Of a stretch of 64,000 nt of DNA, positions 24,312-38,778 are shown in pieces. A program made the translations under genes and the position numbers. The notes beneath the pieces are model-generated. The model was given only the letters and a program-made list of their open reading frames with translations. It was not told where the DNA came from and ran no database searches. The stretch spans positions 1-64,000 of the forward strand of contig ADNK01002143.1 in assembly GCA_000320545.1 (NCBI GenBank), in the 5' to 3' direction. The DNA is from Bigelowiella natans CCMP2755 (lineage: Eukaryota; Cercozoa; Chlorarachniophyceae). Numbering within the stretch: position 1 is the stretch's first letter; each line of letters starts with the position of its first letter.

Positions 24312-27215
24312 ATGGATGCTTCAAGTGCTATGGAGAGGTATTGATATATAAATAATAATGAAAGCCATAACACATAATCACTTTCATCATCTCATGGTGA
24401 TACAAAATCGTATTCAGTGCGGACCGAAAGCAGCAACTTGTGAACGTGGAATTACCAGTGCACACAGGTTCTGGGACAGGTAGTAGGCCCGGAGTCGAAG
24501 GGAAACGTGTGGATGTTGGTGAAATGATCTCATCTAATAAAACGAGAACAGTAGCAAGGACGGATCATGTTCGGCAGACCAATAATAGCAGCTTAGGAAC
24601 GGAGAAGAAGCTCAGACACCACGATCATAAGATAATCGAAAAAGTCACAAATCAGATTCCACTACCAACCGAGGCTATGCAAGCCTGGCCTCCACGATTT
24701 CATGACATAGCTGTTGAACGACGCTATCTCTCTTGGCGGCGAAAAACAAACTTCATGGATTTGTGGATCACTTCCCTTGCCATCCTACTCCTCATTGGTA
24801 GCTTTCTAGTGTTTTCGATATCTGAGCAGCTTGAGGAGGACAAGGATGAACAACGGATATATCTTTTCAAAACTGTATTTGCCGTAATCTCACTAGTTGT
24901 TGCAATCTGCACGTTGCTGCTGGCTCCTTCGAACGCTGACCAAATTTGCTACCTCATAGGTAGGGTATGAGTGTGCGTAATTATCATACTACTACTGTCT
25001 CACACACTACCCTTCGTTCTCAACCATCCATAGATTGAAAAAAAACACGAGCATCAAAGTAAAGTGTTACAACTACTCATCTATTCATCATTCTTGACTC
25101 CTAATTTCAATCAATTTAGGACTTGGATGCAGTGGGGGTTTACTAGCTTTTAGTACAGCATTCAAGAACAACAAATTGGACCTATTCCTGGGAGTGGAAA
25201 CAATTTTGAGCTTTATGGGTGCTGTAACAGCTTTAGGGACAGTAGTGACCTATGTGTCAGTGTCTATTGCTAACGCAGTGACGGTAGGAGCCTACTTCAT
25301 CCTAGCTGTTGTCTTTCTTAAGGGAGGCGAGAATGCCTTGGCAACGATGCATTCACTTGTCACTTTAGTCGTGGTGACCATTGTTTTACATATCATCTCT
25401 TACGAGAGCGAAATTGGAAGTCGTCAAACCTTTTACAAACGCCTTTTACTCTGGCAAGCAACACAGAAGCAGAATAAGGACGTTCGCAACCTGAGACTTG
25501 AACGGAAAGAATTAATGATAAATGCTTTCAGTAGCATGCTTAAACGGTTCGACCTGGGAAAGGTGGAGGAGGTGGAGGTGAAACAAAATTATGAAAGTGC
25601 TGCAGAAGAGCTAATCAAAACACTAAATGAGCTGTGCAGTTTGAAGAAAGAACTCGGTAAGAATCCCATCGCCCTTCGTATTCTGAAAGACGTGCGTCGC
25701 ATCGTGCTAAGATCTGGGGGAGATCTTTACCAGCCGCTACGTGAGGACCTTGATGCGCTACAAGATTCTGAACAATCGGATATGGTGCAGGTCCTCACCC
25801 AGCATAATCGTATGCTACGCGTCGTTTCTAATGTGAACGAAGGAGAGAAGTATAGGATGTTGTCTCCTCGTCGTAACTTCAATAGCATCTCATCAGCTAT
25901 GGGTTCTGCTGAAGACCAGTCTTATCAGCACTTGTACAACCGCATTGATGACTTTGACTTCGATGTGTTTGATGTGATGGGACCTACTAAGAATAAACCC
26001 CTTACATTCGTCGTGTTAGCGTTGTTTGGAAAGCACGAACTCGTTTCAAAGTTCTCGGTAGATCTGAAGAAGCTTAGGTCCTTTTGCAATGTCATCGAAA
26101 AAGGCTACATAAGCTCCAACCCTTATCATAATGAGATCCACGGTGCTGATGTGACGCGGTCATGCCACTATCTTCTCAACGCTGGTGGAGTATTTAAAGT
26201 TATGACGCCCTTAGAGACCATGGCTGCCATTATTGCGTCCTGTATACATGATTTTCAACATCCAGGGGTCACCAACGACTTCTTGATTCGCAGTTCGGGT
26301 GCCCTTGCCATCACTTACAACGACCAGAGTGTGCTGGAAAACCACCACGTCGCGGCCGCATTTCAGTACCTGACTAAGCCCGAGTATGACTTTTTGGAAC
26401 ATTTAACGGGAGATGAGTGGAAGGAGTTCAGGAAAATCGTTATAACTATGGTACTAGCCACCGACCTTTCACGCCATAAGGAGAATCTTGATAAGCTCAA
26501 GCTACGAGCTACTCATATTAATAACATGTTATGGCCTCGTACCCAAGCAATTCAATCCTCCCTTGGAGGATACTATAACCCTAAGCAGCAGCAGCAGCAG
26601 CACCTGCGCTCCTTGTCCGTTGCATCTGGGAGTTCAGTAAACACAGCTATAGAAACCGATGAAAAGGAGGATGCAGCCGATAGGCTTATGCTTATGAAAA
26701 TGGCACTAAAAGCATCGGATTTGGGACACTCGATGAAGCCCTTGCGCCAGCATATCAAGTGGTCGGAGCGGATAAAGGATGAATTCTTCCTGGAAGGAGA
26801 TCAAGCGAAGAAACTAGGAATGCAGGTGAAACCGCTCTTTGATCGAAACAAAAATCGAAATATGGGTAAGTCGCAAGCGGGTTTCATCAGATTCCTGGTA
26901 AAACCGCTCTTTCAGGGCCTTATTCCCCTTCTACGGCTAGAAGATCCTATCCTAAAACAAATCGAGTCAAATCTTACTCACTGGAATAAGTCTGACCAAG
27001 CATTCAAAACTTTGGAGTCCAAGAAAGAGGCAGTAGGATCACAAAGGAGGTTAGAAGATGGGGAAACAACGAGCGAGACCAAGGATACAAAACAGTCGCC
27101 CGTTAATGTGGGGAGGAGAGGCACCGGTAATCTTACAATAAAGCTCGAGATTCCTGAGGAGCAACATGGTGATGATCTCGCCGAGAAAAATTTGAAAACA
27201 ATCAACAGCATTTGA
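24312..27215 (+). CDS. Six-transmembrane 3',5'-cyclic nucleotide phosphodiesterase
   Basis: The three exons are 24312-24337, 24418-24959 and 25120-27215, giving 2664 nt (887 aa plus stop) with consistent phases. After a polar N-terminus there are about six hydrophobic helices between residues 120 and 290, for example WITSLAILLLIGSFLVFSI and FKTVFAVISLVVAICTLLLA. A coiled, charged linker follows. The class I PDE catalytic domain spans roughly residues 460-810: YHNEIHGADV near 525, CIHDFQHPGVTND near 566, YNDQSVLENHHVAAAF near 595, LKASDLGH near 719 and GFIRFLVKPLF near 776. All metal-ligand positions (H, HD, D) look intact. The catalytic domain carries a short Gln run (LGGYYNPKQQQQQHLR). Six N-terminal helices before a PDE domain is the layout known from apicomplexan PDEs. 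The compact gene contrasts with its intron-rich divergent PDE neighbour. Confidence 0.88.
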
Positions 27216-27774
27216 TGCTAACTACACTACTCTTGGTGGTGGAAAAGGTCTGTATGTTTCGTCGCTCGCATCGGATGAAGAACGTCCCGCAGAAAGTGCA
27301 GTCGTCACTCAATGTTAGCCAAACATTTGAGACCCTCTGTGAAGAAGACAGCATCAACAACGCTCTGGTTGCACCATCATCATCTTCACGAAATCAGTCG
27401 GAGCTGCCTTCCAGTGTGCCCCGAATGCCATGTAAATGGGTTTTCATCGTGTTTGATGTTGCAAACTGGGATGCATTGGTCACTTTGAGTCTCCTTTCGA
27501 AGATGAAGGAAGCTGAACTTTCATGCATGTCCTTCATCTTATGTGTGCAGCTGTTCCACAACCCCATCATCCGATCATTTCATCAAGTCATCATTGAGTG
27601 GAACCTGCATTGTGGCCACACCACAACTGCGCACACACACAAAGCACATGACACATGGCAGATGCGCATGCTCATGTTTGTGTGTGTGTCTGCATCTCCA
27701 CTTAGCTTTGCGATGCACAACATGCTCACCTAGGTGGTCATGTGCATTCATGTGCATCACGCGGTTCACAGTGC

Positions 27775-27868
27775 ATTGGTGAAAAAGCACAGAGTCGGCA
27801 AACTGGGGCCAAGTTGTGAAGTGTTGGTGAAAAAGCCCAGAGTCGGCAAACTGGAGCCAAGCGTCGTG
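27775..27868. repeat. Imperfect tandem repeat, about 50 bp
   Basis: The words TTGGTGAAAAAGC, CAGAGTCGGCAAACTGG and GCCAAG recur in order about 54 bp apart with few substitutions. Confidence 0.8.
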
Positions 27869-28544
27869 ACCGTCGCCAAGTGGCAACATCATCGCGACTG
27901 GGCGGATGTGTTGTGCACCAGTGCACACACATCAGACGTGCGTGTGCATGGAACAGCTCCAGAGCTGCTGCTGCATCAGCCGATCGATGGGATGGATCGA
28001 TTCACTGCTGTGACTCGTTCACGCACTTGCCAGCTTGGGTGCTGCCAAAAAGATCGACGCAGCACACTCGTAGCTGCCAGCAAGCTCTAGAGCTGGACGC
28101 ACGTAGCGTCTGAAACAACCAACAATATGAGCAGAGAGCAGGAGACGTTTGGTTTGAACGAGTGAATCGTTTCCAACGCTAGAACGGTGCAGTCGTCGAA
28201 GCACAGTCAACTGATCAGAGCACGCCTTCTGACCTTGCTAGCTTGTTCGTTGAGCGAGCAAAAAATGAACGATTCAAGAAGTTCGATGGCACACCACAGA
28301 CACACGCACGTGCAATGCACACGATGCACGTGTCATGTGCACTGAAGACTGTGTCCATTGTGCACAGCTGAAAGGAGTGAACGAACGAAGCGATTCCAAG
28401 CAAGCAGTTCAAAGGATCATCATTGGACACTCTGATTCATCCGTGCCAAGGGTTCGTTGAAAGCTGAACACGTGAACAGAACTGAGTGAGTGAGTGCCTG
28501 AACGAGTGAAATCCACACTCATCCCGACTGGCATGAACGATCGA

Positions 28545-28770
28545 ATGAACAATGAACAATGATGATGAACCACATGTCCAAAGTGTTGCAAGACACTTGC
28601 AGTGTGCGGAATGCAGTGCCTGAATGAATGAATGAAAACATGATTGGTTCCTTGCACGACCTCGGATTCATCCTCGAAAATGATTGCGGGTGCACTTTGC
28701 AATGAACAATGAACAACGAAAAACACGTCTCCAAAGTGTGACATGACACTTGCAATGTGCGAAATGCAGC
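28545..28770. repeat. Diverged direct repeat, about 80 bp
   Basis: The segment starting AATGAACAATGA near 28545 and running through CCAAAGTGT, GACACTTGCA and GAAATGCAG-like words returns near 28700 with substitutions and small gaps. Confidence 0.7.
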
Positions 28771-29178
28771 GCCTCGAACTGGCTTCAGTGAGGACTGACT
28801 AGCAAGCTAGCGGGGTGCATGCAAATTGGCACAAACTGGAGATTGAATGCATCACAACTGACAACTGAGTGACGACGACGACGCAAAGCATCCATCCTGA
28901 GCAGGCACACATCCTGACAGCCACGTCCACACAAGTGCGACACAATGAGGTGATGTCGCAGGGGTGCTAAAATATGAATGCGACAAGGAAAAAATGCAGT
29001 CGCAATGTGGGAACGGCAACATACTAATAACTACCACATTTCCACCCGGTGCTTGCAGTTCGTAGATCATCATCATCATCGTTCTGGTGGTGGTGCTGCT
29101 GCTGGTGGTGCACTTTTGGAATCGACGTGCCTTCTCCAGCCGTCCACCTGCATCGTATATCATCATTAGTCTTCGATC

Positions 29179-29830
29179 ATGGCTGTCAGGGGAATTTGGG
29201 CGATACACTCTTCAGGAAGCCTCGTATACTCAAGGTATGAGAGTACTTGTACATCGTTCCAGAGAGTAACTTTAATCTGTCCTCCTTTCTATGTTATCGC
29301 GTTTACGCTCATGCAGGAAGTTTCCCACAGTCGAAGCTAGAGTAAAGGTAATGTTGCATTAGTGTGGTAGGAGGCTCCTCTTAACCAATCGACAAAAACT
29401 GTAGTAGTGTTATCTGAATACTCACTCAAATCGGATATTTTGCCTACAAATCATGAAACGAATAAGATGTGTACAGGATTACATGTACTCTCCTGATCGT
29501 ACATATCCACTTATACTTCAGAGACGAGAACGCAAGGGTGGTGGTAACTATCGAGCGGTGCCCTGTGACCTGGAGTTTCTCAAGGTATTAGGTCGTTTGG
29601 TAGAAAAAGGGAAGAGAGGAGTGTGATACTACGAATGCCTACTGCAAATTATTATCATTAAAGTCGGTGCTTCCACCCCTTCTCCTCACTTTTGAAACAG
29701 TCAGTAGAAAAAGAGATTCTAGATATAAATGCCGAGAAAAATGAACCTATCGTGTCATGCGCTGGAGGCAGGTGATCAATCTTGACGAATAACAGCAACA
29801 GGGGAAGGTGGTGGTGGTGGTGGTGGTGGT

Positions 29831-29867
<37 letters not shown>

Positions 29868-30281
29868 TATATAGGAGAGAGCGGACAAAACAGGCATAAT
29901 GGATGTTGTTGTTGGCTACTAAATAGAGACACTACTAGTTCTCGTAACAGTAGCACCGTTGGTAGATAAACAGCAATGTGTATGGCTTTTCCCCCCTAGG
30001 TGGCACTTGGTTGTAGTGAGACGTAATGAGCTAATATTGTTTGCCTTACCTGCTGCCACGGGAATAAATAACACTACTACAACTACAACTTCAACTTGTA
30101 CTTTCAATGACCCTGGGGTAGCTCTTACCGTATCCCTCCTGCAGGTAGATAATAGGGAACCGACACAACCAAGAAAGGCATGATGATCAATCAACAGAAT
30201 ATACATTATTTCCGTACTACACAATAACAATACAAAGGAACTTATAGTGGAACTGCAAAATGGCTCTTTCAGAAGGTATGC

Positions 30282-30315
<34 letters not shown>

Positions 30316-30469
30316 GCAATGGTGAGAGAGAAATGGCGCAGACACAAATGCTTATTATTTGCGAGAGCCTTCTTCTTCCAAGCCCTTTTATATTATGAAG
30401 AACCACTACCTTTGAAGTGACCCCAATCGAAATATAATGATAGTAACGATAACAATAATACCAATACTC

Positions 30470-30507
<38 letters not shown>

Positions 30508-30678
30508 AGGGTAGAGCTAGTGGAGTTTGATCGTCTCGTGAGCACCATCATGCCTTTTGGACGGTAATCATAACCCCCCCCCCCCCCCCCCTCCCCTATC
30601 TTCCAGTAGTAGTACTAGGAATCGTAGGGTTAAGGATGAGGATAATGACGATGACGATCATGTGCACCTATGATGTGG

Positions 30679-30710
<32 letters not shown>

Positions 30711-30879
30711 CCTGATTGCATCCATACTTGCCTCCTACCCGTGGGTCTTTCTACTACTACTTCTTCTTCTTCTTTTTCTTCTTCTTGTTACATGGTGGTG
30801 ATGATGGTGACGATGATGGTGACGGCATTAGATCTATTGGTGTCACAGTTGCAAAAGCAAAAAAGGAGTTGATGAGGTA

Positions 30880-30910
<31 letters not shown>

Positions 30911-32048
30911 ATTATAATAATAAGAGTAGCAGAGTTGTTGTTGTTGTTGTAGTAGTTGTTGTAGTTGTTGTAGTTGTTGTAGTTGTTGGTGTTGTTGGTG
31001 TTGTGTGTTGCCATCACCTGTTTCCTGCTTAGCTACTACCTTGGTTGTACCTACTAGTTACACTGATTAGTACTTCTTATAACTCATATGTAACACTATC
31101 AGCCAATTGTTCTCTTGCTTTCTTCTTCTTTCTCTCTTCCTCCTCCCCCTCCTCCCCCCTCCCTAACTGTGTTTGTTTTTTCCAGCTACAACAGCAATAG
31201 CAGCAGAACTAAATCATCAGAAATAGTAAGGGTTGTTAGTGTGGATACTACTAATACGGATTCGATATCGTCATCGTCGTCATCATCGATGCACATGTCT
31301 TCAAAGACTACGAGATCAACGTCTAGTATCGCCTCATCATCACCCTCCACAACAACATCAATGATGATAGAAAGAAGCAGCTTGGGAGACCAGAGTCGAG
31401 CCAAAACCTCCTACTCCTCCTCCTCCTCCTCTTCCAATGCCTCTCCCTCCTCAAGTACAGGGAGGAATAAAGGAGATCTGACGTAAGAAGACGCAAATTG
31501 TTATTATGATATATAGCAATGTCATGTGAACGATGATGATAATGATGATGATGAGGAGGAGGAGGAGGAGGAGAGGGGGAGGAGGCGAAATGATGATGAT
31601 GATGGTGACAGATAGTGCTACATACTAGTACTAATGATGATGATGATGAAGGTGACAGATAGTGCTACATACTACTACTATTTTGGTCACCTAGCCTCCT
31701 AAGAGCAAGACTTCAAAACAATAGTGCTTTGTTGTACGATTGAAACAAATAATAATGGCTTCATTATGTGTGTTTCCCCTCTCCTTGTTTTCTTCTTCTT
31801 CTTCTTCTTCTTCTTCTTTTGGATGTATTCTATCTAGATTGAGTGTCGTAGAAGTCGTGAATGCTGTCATATTTGGTCCAAGGTATGATGGTGATGATGA
31901 CGACGAGGATGATGATGATGATGATGAGGATGATGATGTATTCGTCGTCGTTGTTCATAGAAGAAGAGTCAATATCATCATCATCATCATCATCGTCGTA
32001 ATGATGCATGCAGAGCAAACATCTCTTCTTACCGTAATGTTTGTTCTT

Positions 32049-32096
<48 letters not shown>

Positions 32097-32190
32097 GGAT
32101 TTAGATGATATGTACGCTGCTACTTGGTTGCAGACCTTGTGAGCAAGACGTAAAGATAAGCGGGTTCATTCATGCTCGGGTAATAATAGT

Positions 32191-32222
<32 letters not shown>

Positions 32223-32810
32223 AATGATGATGACGTATATGTTATGACTTGGTGCCGGTAGGTTGTTGACAATTTGCTGGTTTATCATCATCATCTCATT
32301 TATCATTCTTCTTCAGCTTTCTCTGCTGTTTTCTCATTTGCATCGTTCTGCTTTTCTATCTTATGCTTCGTTATGAAAATGGGAGAATAAACAGCACCCA
32401 TTAACAACCCTGTAGGAGGAGCTGATGTTTTTGCTGTTATTGTTACTATGTATGATGACTCCTCCGTAAGGGTATGATATTCATGCGGTAGTAGTAGTTG
32501 TAGTTGTTGTTGTTGTTGTTGTTGACAATTCTTTCTCTTGCCCCCATCCATCTCATCATCTATTAGGCGACTGTTCAGAATGAATGCAGAATACGAGTCA
32601 GCTTGCGCAACGAGTTGGAAAAGATATATGACGTTAAGACGACGACGTAATACAATCTTTCTTATCACATCTTACAGCTACTTCCTCACCTTCCTTTCCT
32701 AACACTACAACGAACCACGCTCAAATCGAATAACTCCACATTTATAGTTTCTCCCTAATGCCTTCTTCTTCGTTCTTTTTCCTTTCTTTCTTCTTTCTTC
32801 TTGTTTGTGT

Positions 32811-32846
<36 letters not shown>

Positions 32847-33508
32847 GTTTTACTGTGTTTGAAGGCGGGGAGGTGCAAGCTGATTTATTTCCTACAAACA
32901 TGTTGTCGTTATCATCGTCATCATCATCATCGCCTTATGGAGGTGGTGGAGGTGGTGGTGGTGGTAATGATGATGGGGATGGAAGAAGAAGAAGAAGAAC
33001 ACAGTCTTCTTCTTCTTCTTCTCCTTCTCATTCAGAAAGTTTAGTGCTTTGCACATATCTCGTTGCAGGCTCTCCTCCTCCTCCTCCTCCTCCTTCTCCT
33101 CATTATCCTGTAGTAGTAGCAGCCAATACTCAGAAGGAGCTCAAGCAGAACTGTCCGCAACTTCCATTCAAAGTCAAGTATAAAGTTCTCTCGTCAACGA
33201 GAAAAGCTTTCACTTCGCAGGTCTTGCTGTTGGCCTGAGATGATATTTTTTATGGATATTACACATGATCATCATCGTGATTGCCATCGTTATTTTCACC
33301 AAGGCCATTTCTGCCTATAGATTTATGCGAAATTATCACCATCTCTGTAGTACCAAATAGGCCGAATTAAATGAATGATAAGAACACAGTTGTTTTTGAT
33401 TGTCATTCATTATCACGCATAGTGACTGCATTTTAGAGCAAGAACAAAGAAGAATATATCACACGACCTTTTTCTTCTTGTGTCATGGTTTCTCAGGATT
33501 TACTTATC

Positions 33509-33546
<38 letters not shown>

Positions 33547-33793
33547 GTTAGATTTGGATCGAAGCTGAAGATACTACAACTGCTACAACCAAACTCTGCA
33601 GCAGCACGTTTGACAACCTCAGAATCGACATTCCTCTTGGGCAAGTATGTTTTGATATAGATGAGATTAGAATTAGAAAAAATCTCAAGAAAAATGAATG
33701 AATGGGAGATAGAATATTTAATAGGAAAGCAAGGGTGGGGAGTGCTATTGGTTGTGTAAATTAGCAGCAAAGAATATTCAGTATCTATCTTCC

Positions 33794-33834
<41 letters not shown>

Positions 33835-33854
33835 TCTCTTTTTCTCTCAATACG

Positions 33855-33887
<33 letters not shown>

Positions 33888-33898
33888 CACGTACACAT

Positions 33899-33931
<33 letters not shown>

Positions 33932-34114
33932 GACTTTCACCATCATCATCATCATCAATCATCATCATCATCATCACCACCACCAGCAACAGCGCCACCA
34001 CCACCACCAATATATTGTTGTTGAACGTTGTTGATCATCAATTAGGCCTCATTCAAAGACTTCAAGGCTATTCAGGTACTACGTCTACAATGTCTACTAC
34101 TGTATTTTCAAGTA

Positions 34115-34165
<51 letters not shown>

Positions 34166-34918
34166 ATTTATACTATTGTATGGTATGGATAGCCAAAATT
34201 TAAGTAAGTAGTTGATGCATGTGTGAAGAATAATGATGATGACGACGATGATGCGAATCAACTACCAGATGAATTCAGGGACAATCGTAAGACCGCATGG
34301 AGATACTGAGTAAGACAAATATGATATACGATGAGATCATGATTCATGATAACTATGATCATTCTCCTCCTCCTCCTCCCCCATTCTCGTACCATGTGCC
34401 CCTTTCTTCCATTATCATCAACTTACATGCTGTTCTCCACCTTCAACAAACATTGCTGTTTGTCCATATTAGTGTGAGAGCCGTTTGGAGACCTTACGCT
34501 AAAGCCAAGAGTAGGGGGGGGGGGGAGAGACAAAAAGGATGGCCTGTACGACATTTATCAACTTCATCATCATCAACAATAAGCGAAACAAAAAAAGGGG
34601 GAGGAGGAGGAGGAGGAGGAGGAGGAGGACCAACACTTTTTCAACGATCAAAGCAATCTGCAGCAGCTCGTGATGATGGTGATGGCGATGACGATAAAGG
34701 GGGGAGAGGAGGAGCAGGAGGAAGAAGAGGGCAAATTGTTCGGCGCGCGAGCTTGGTCTTCAAAGTACGACTTGCTCAGCTCGATGAAAGTCACGTTGAG
34801 AGTAATCTTAAACCGCAACCGGTAGGTAGGTAGGTAGGAGGCAATGAAGTCAGTCATTATTACCAGTGGAGTGCATATCGTCTGCTTACTTACTAAGTGA
34901 TGAGAGTGTCGGATTCAT

Positions 34919-34951
<33 letters not shown>

Positions 34952-35411
34952 GTGGAGGTGGTGAGTGTGTGAGTGTGTGAGTATGTGTTGCTAGTCATCA
35001 TCATCATTATTGTCGCAGATCGATGGCCCTACAAGCTTTGTTTTGCTGCACTGGACGCAACCGAAAACAATCAGTGGGATAGTGCCTAAGGTGCTTGTTA
35101 CAGCACTACACAACACAACACTATACAACAAATATCTTCGTCATCTCTTGCTTCTTCTTATTCTTCTTCTTTTTCTCCTTCTCAGAATGATTCTAAAATT
35201 TGATGTTGCTGATAAACACAGGTTATGGGAGAAAGACTCAAGTTGAGGGTGCAGGAAAGGTGGGTTTTGATGAGTAGCCATCATTATCATCTAAGTAGCA
35301 TGTATTTTATTCACGAATCAACAACATCATGCAGCACTCGTACGGAAAAGGTTATCATAGCGGATCAAATATATTTTACAGGTAAATAATACATCATGAG
35401 ATTTGGTACAT

Positions 35412-35452
<41 letters not shown>

Positions 35453-35503
35453 TATTTATTTATATGCATATTTATATTCCCACATTATTATTCAGCTGGA
35501 TGA
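29179..35503 (+). CDS. AP5M1: AP-5 complex mu subunit (AP5M1/MuD-like)
   Basis: Eight or nine 5' exons join in phase: 29179-29234, 29317-29347, 29477-29584, 29701-29771, 30000-30144, 30238-30275, 30510-30563, 30832-30876 and 31186-31482. The start reads MAVRGIWAIHSSGSLVYSRK then FPTVEARVK, matching the distinctive S-R-[RK]-[YF]-P-T-V-E motif at the N-terminus of AP-5 mu. WHLVVVRRNELILFALP and VSTIMPFG also fit the longin-like region. The 31186 exon is a long Ser/Thr linker. Mu-homology-domain pieces follow: NECRIRVSLRNELEK (about 32572-32625), a 32851 exon with Gly and Ser runs, TFDNLRIDIPLGQ (33615-33650), VRRASLVFKVRLAQLDESHV (about 34740), TSFVLLHWTQPKTISGIVPK (35030-35090) and a terminal TRTEKVIIADQIYFTAG ending at TGA 35501-35503. 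AP-5 acts on late endosomes and lysosomes. Exon borders between 31482 and 35330 are incomplete. Confidence 0.7.
29829..29867. repeat. (GGT)n-(GT)n microsatellite in intron
   Basis: A GGT run from about 29808 passes into a long GT run inside an AP-5 mu intron. Other tracts in this gene's introns are GAT at 30283-30313, TA at 30473-30504, poly-C at 30575-30592, GTT at 30679-30711, GA at 32054-32091, CTA at 32813-32844, GT at 33510-33543, CT at 33798-33828, TA at 34119-34159, GAT at 34921-34951 and AT at 35418-35444. Confidence 0.9.
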
Positions 35504-36663
35504 GATCTTAGCGCTAGAAGTTTTCTCTCTCCGAAGTTCCAGATAGTTCTACAGTTACGTCATCGCTTTGCTGCTATGCTTTGATACTACCGCTCGATGT
35601 TTGTGGGAAACAACATAAAGGAATTGTAGATGGTTGTGTTGTGATAACGCATCCTGCACATGGGTTACTACGTGGCCTTAACAGAATCTGCTCATTATTT
35701 CAAACGAATGAAAATGAATCAAAATTTTGTGCTACATTATATTGACGGCGCTAGCTAAGCTCATTATGTTGGAAAACAGATATGTCGTTGTATAGAGTTG
35801 TAGAAGTAGTAGAGTAGTAGTAGTTGTAGTAAAGGCATTACCTGTTGTATCACAGCTACGCCGCATCAAGTGAATGCATCAACTCATCGTTGTCGTACGC
35901 ATCGCATACTGACCCCTGACTGGCAATGCTAGAATGGCAATGGTTGTACAGCAATGACAATCTAGATCCAGAGATTGCTAGAATGCATGGCTGACGGGCG
36001 AACAGACCCACAGATGAATGATACGGTAGAGATCGTGACATATTTGTAAGACGGATGTAATGTAATATAAAACAAAGCATTACACTTTTCAATGGTCATC
36101 CTAATGCGGCTGTCTAGCTGTGCAAGTTTTAATGATGTACTCGCAAAAGACCTCATTCTCATCTCTAGTCATGCTCAGTTACGCACAGTTCGCATCACAA
36201 CACAAACGAAATTCTACAATCAGCTGTAATCAATTCATTGATTACATCCGTCTCACAACCAACTCTAGAACTCTAGAACTGCCGAAAGTCAAAATCTAGT
36301 GATGGACAGGGATCGGACGCTGACGTGAAGAAATCGTCTCGAGAGGAGAAACAAAGAATGTCGCATGTCCCCACTGCACTAGTGCACGCCTTGCGCGACT
36401 ACACGTACTTGTATACCCAAGTGCGCAAGCATTGATGACAATATTTTTGCAAGTAAATGCATATATGACTAGATATAAATTTATATATTGCCAAACAACT
36501 ATCATGTATTGAGCTTTATCCAACTTAAAGTTATGAATCTTAGTTTGAAATTCTTTGCATTCACACTCAGTTCTTTTGATGTTCGATTGGAAACTAAAGT
36601 CCATGCATGTAATGCATGGGAGTCTTTTCGTCGATGGGAGAGCAGTTTGAACCACTACGCAGT
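35504..36663. other. 3'-end spacer island (convergent genes)
   Basis: No exon is supported. Microsatellites are nearly absent apart from a short TAG stretch near 35815. CTAGA, GCATGC and CTAGAAC words recur. It lies between the 3' ends of AP-5 mu and adenylate kinase. Confidence 0.6.
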
Positions 36664-38335
<1,672 letters not shown>

Positions 38336-38778
38336 GCAGTGTATGTGGAGATCTGATGTGTTACGAAGAAAGTATGCCTGTGAGAAACGATGGCACTTTC
38401 GGTGTCCAATTGAACCAGAGGACCAGTTTGGGGTGATAACAAAATTAACAAGTATGAGGAAGTGACTTGTGATCCTCCTCCCCACCAACCCAGCCCACCA
38501 ACCCACCCCACTACCCACTCACAAGGTTGTTGGTGATGAGATTTGCCTGAAGTTTTGACCGCACTGTAAAGTTGGTGCATGATCATGTCTCTAGGGGTAA
38601 AACGCAGGCTGTTCTACTTCAAATCATAACGGCAATATTTTCACTCACGCAACTCGTATCTGCGTGAGAGATCCAGAGATCATCAAGAGTATTAATGGTT
38701 TGGATTACCGGGACTACCGGGATTATACGTAATCCCGGAACCCAAGCACCTCGTCCTTTCCATCCGCCTCCGACGGTG
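38336..38778. promoter_or_regulatory. Divergent intergenic spacer
   Basis: About 440 bp between the adenylate kinase ATG (-) and the chosen GID8 ATG (+), with a CCCACCAACCCA-type repeat near 38480-38515. An upstream in-frame ATG at 38695 could lengthen GID8 by 28 residues. Confidence 0.4.

Larger units (their letters stand above)
27216..29178. other. 3'-end spacer island between tandem genes
   Basis: About 27216-27450 may be 3' UTR of the PDE gene. The rest has no supported exon. It is microsatellite-poor and rich in TGCAC, GCTAGC and GTTC/GAAC words. It holds two imperfect direct repeats (27775-27868 and 28545-28770). Several long frames exist here but none shows splice-consistent or recognisable protein content. 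Confidence 0.55.

Noticed and set aside
27212-27733. Long plus-strand frame just after the six-TM PDE stop
   Set aside because: It has no recognisable domain, and the PDE has a plausible stop at 27215. The first part may be 3' UTR and the rest is island sequence with overlapping frames on both strands.
32303-32668. Minus-strand frame of 121 codons inside the AP-5 mu gene
   Set aside because: It is antisense to AP-5 mu, contains a Gln run from a microsatellite and shows no family. The plus strand here gives mu-domain-like exon content.
33504-34010. Frames with runs of Cys, Val, Glu-Arg or Thr-His
   Set aside because: These are translations of dinucleotide and trinucleotide microsatellites, not proteins.
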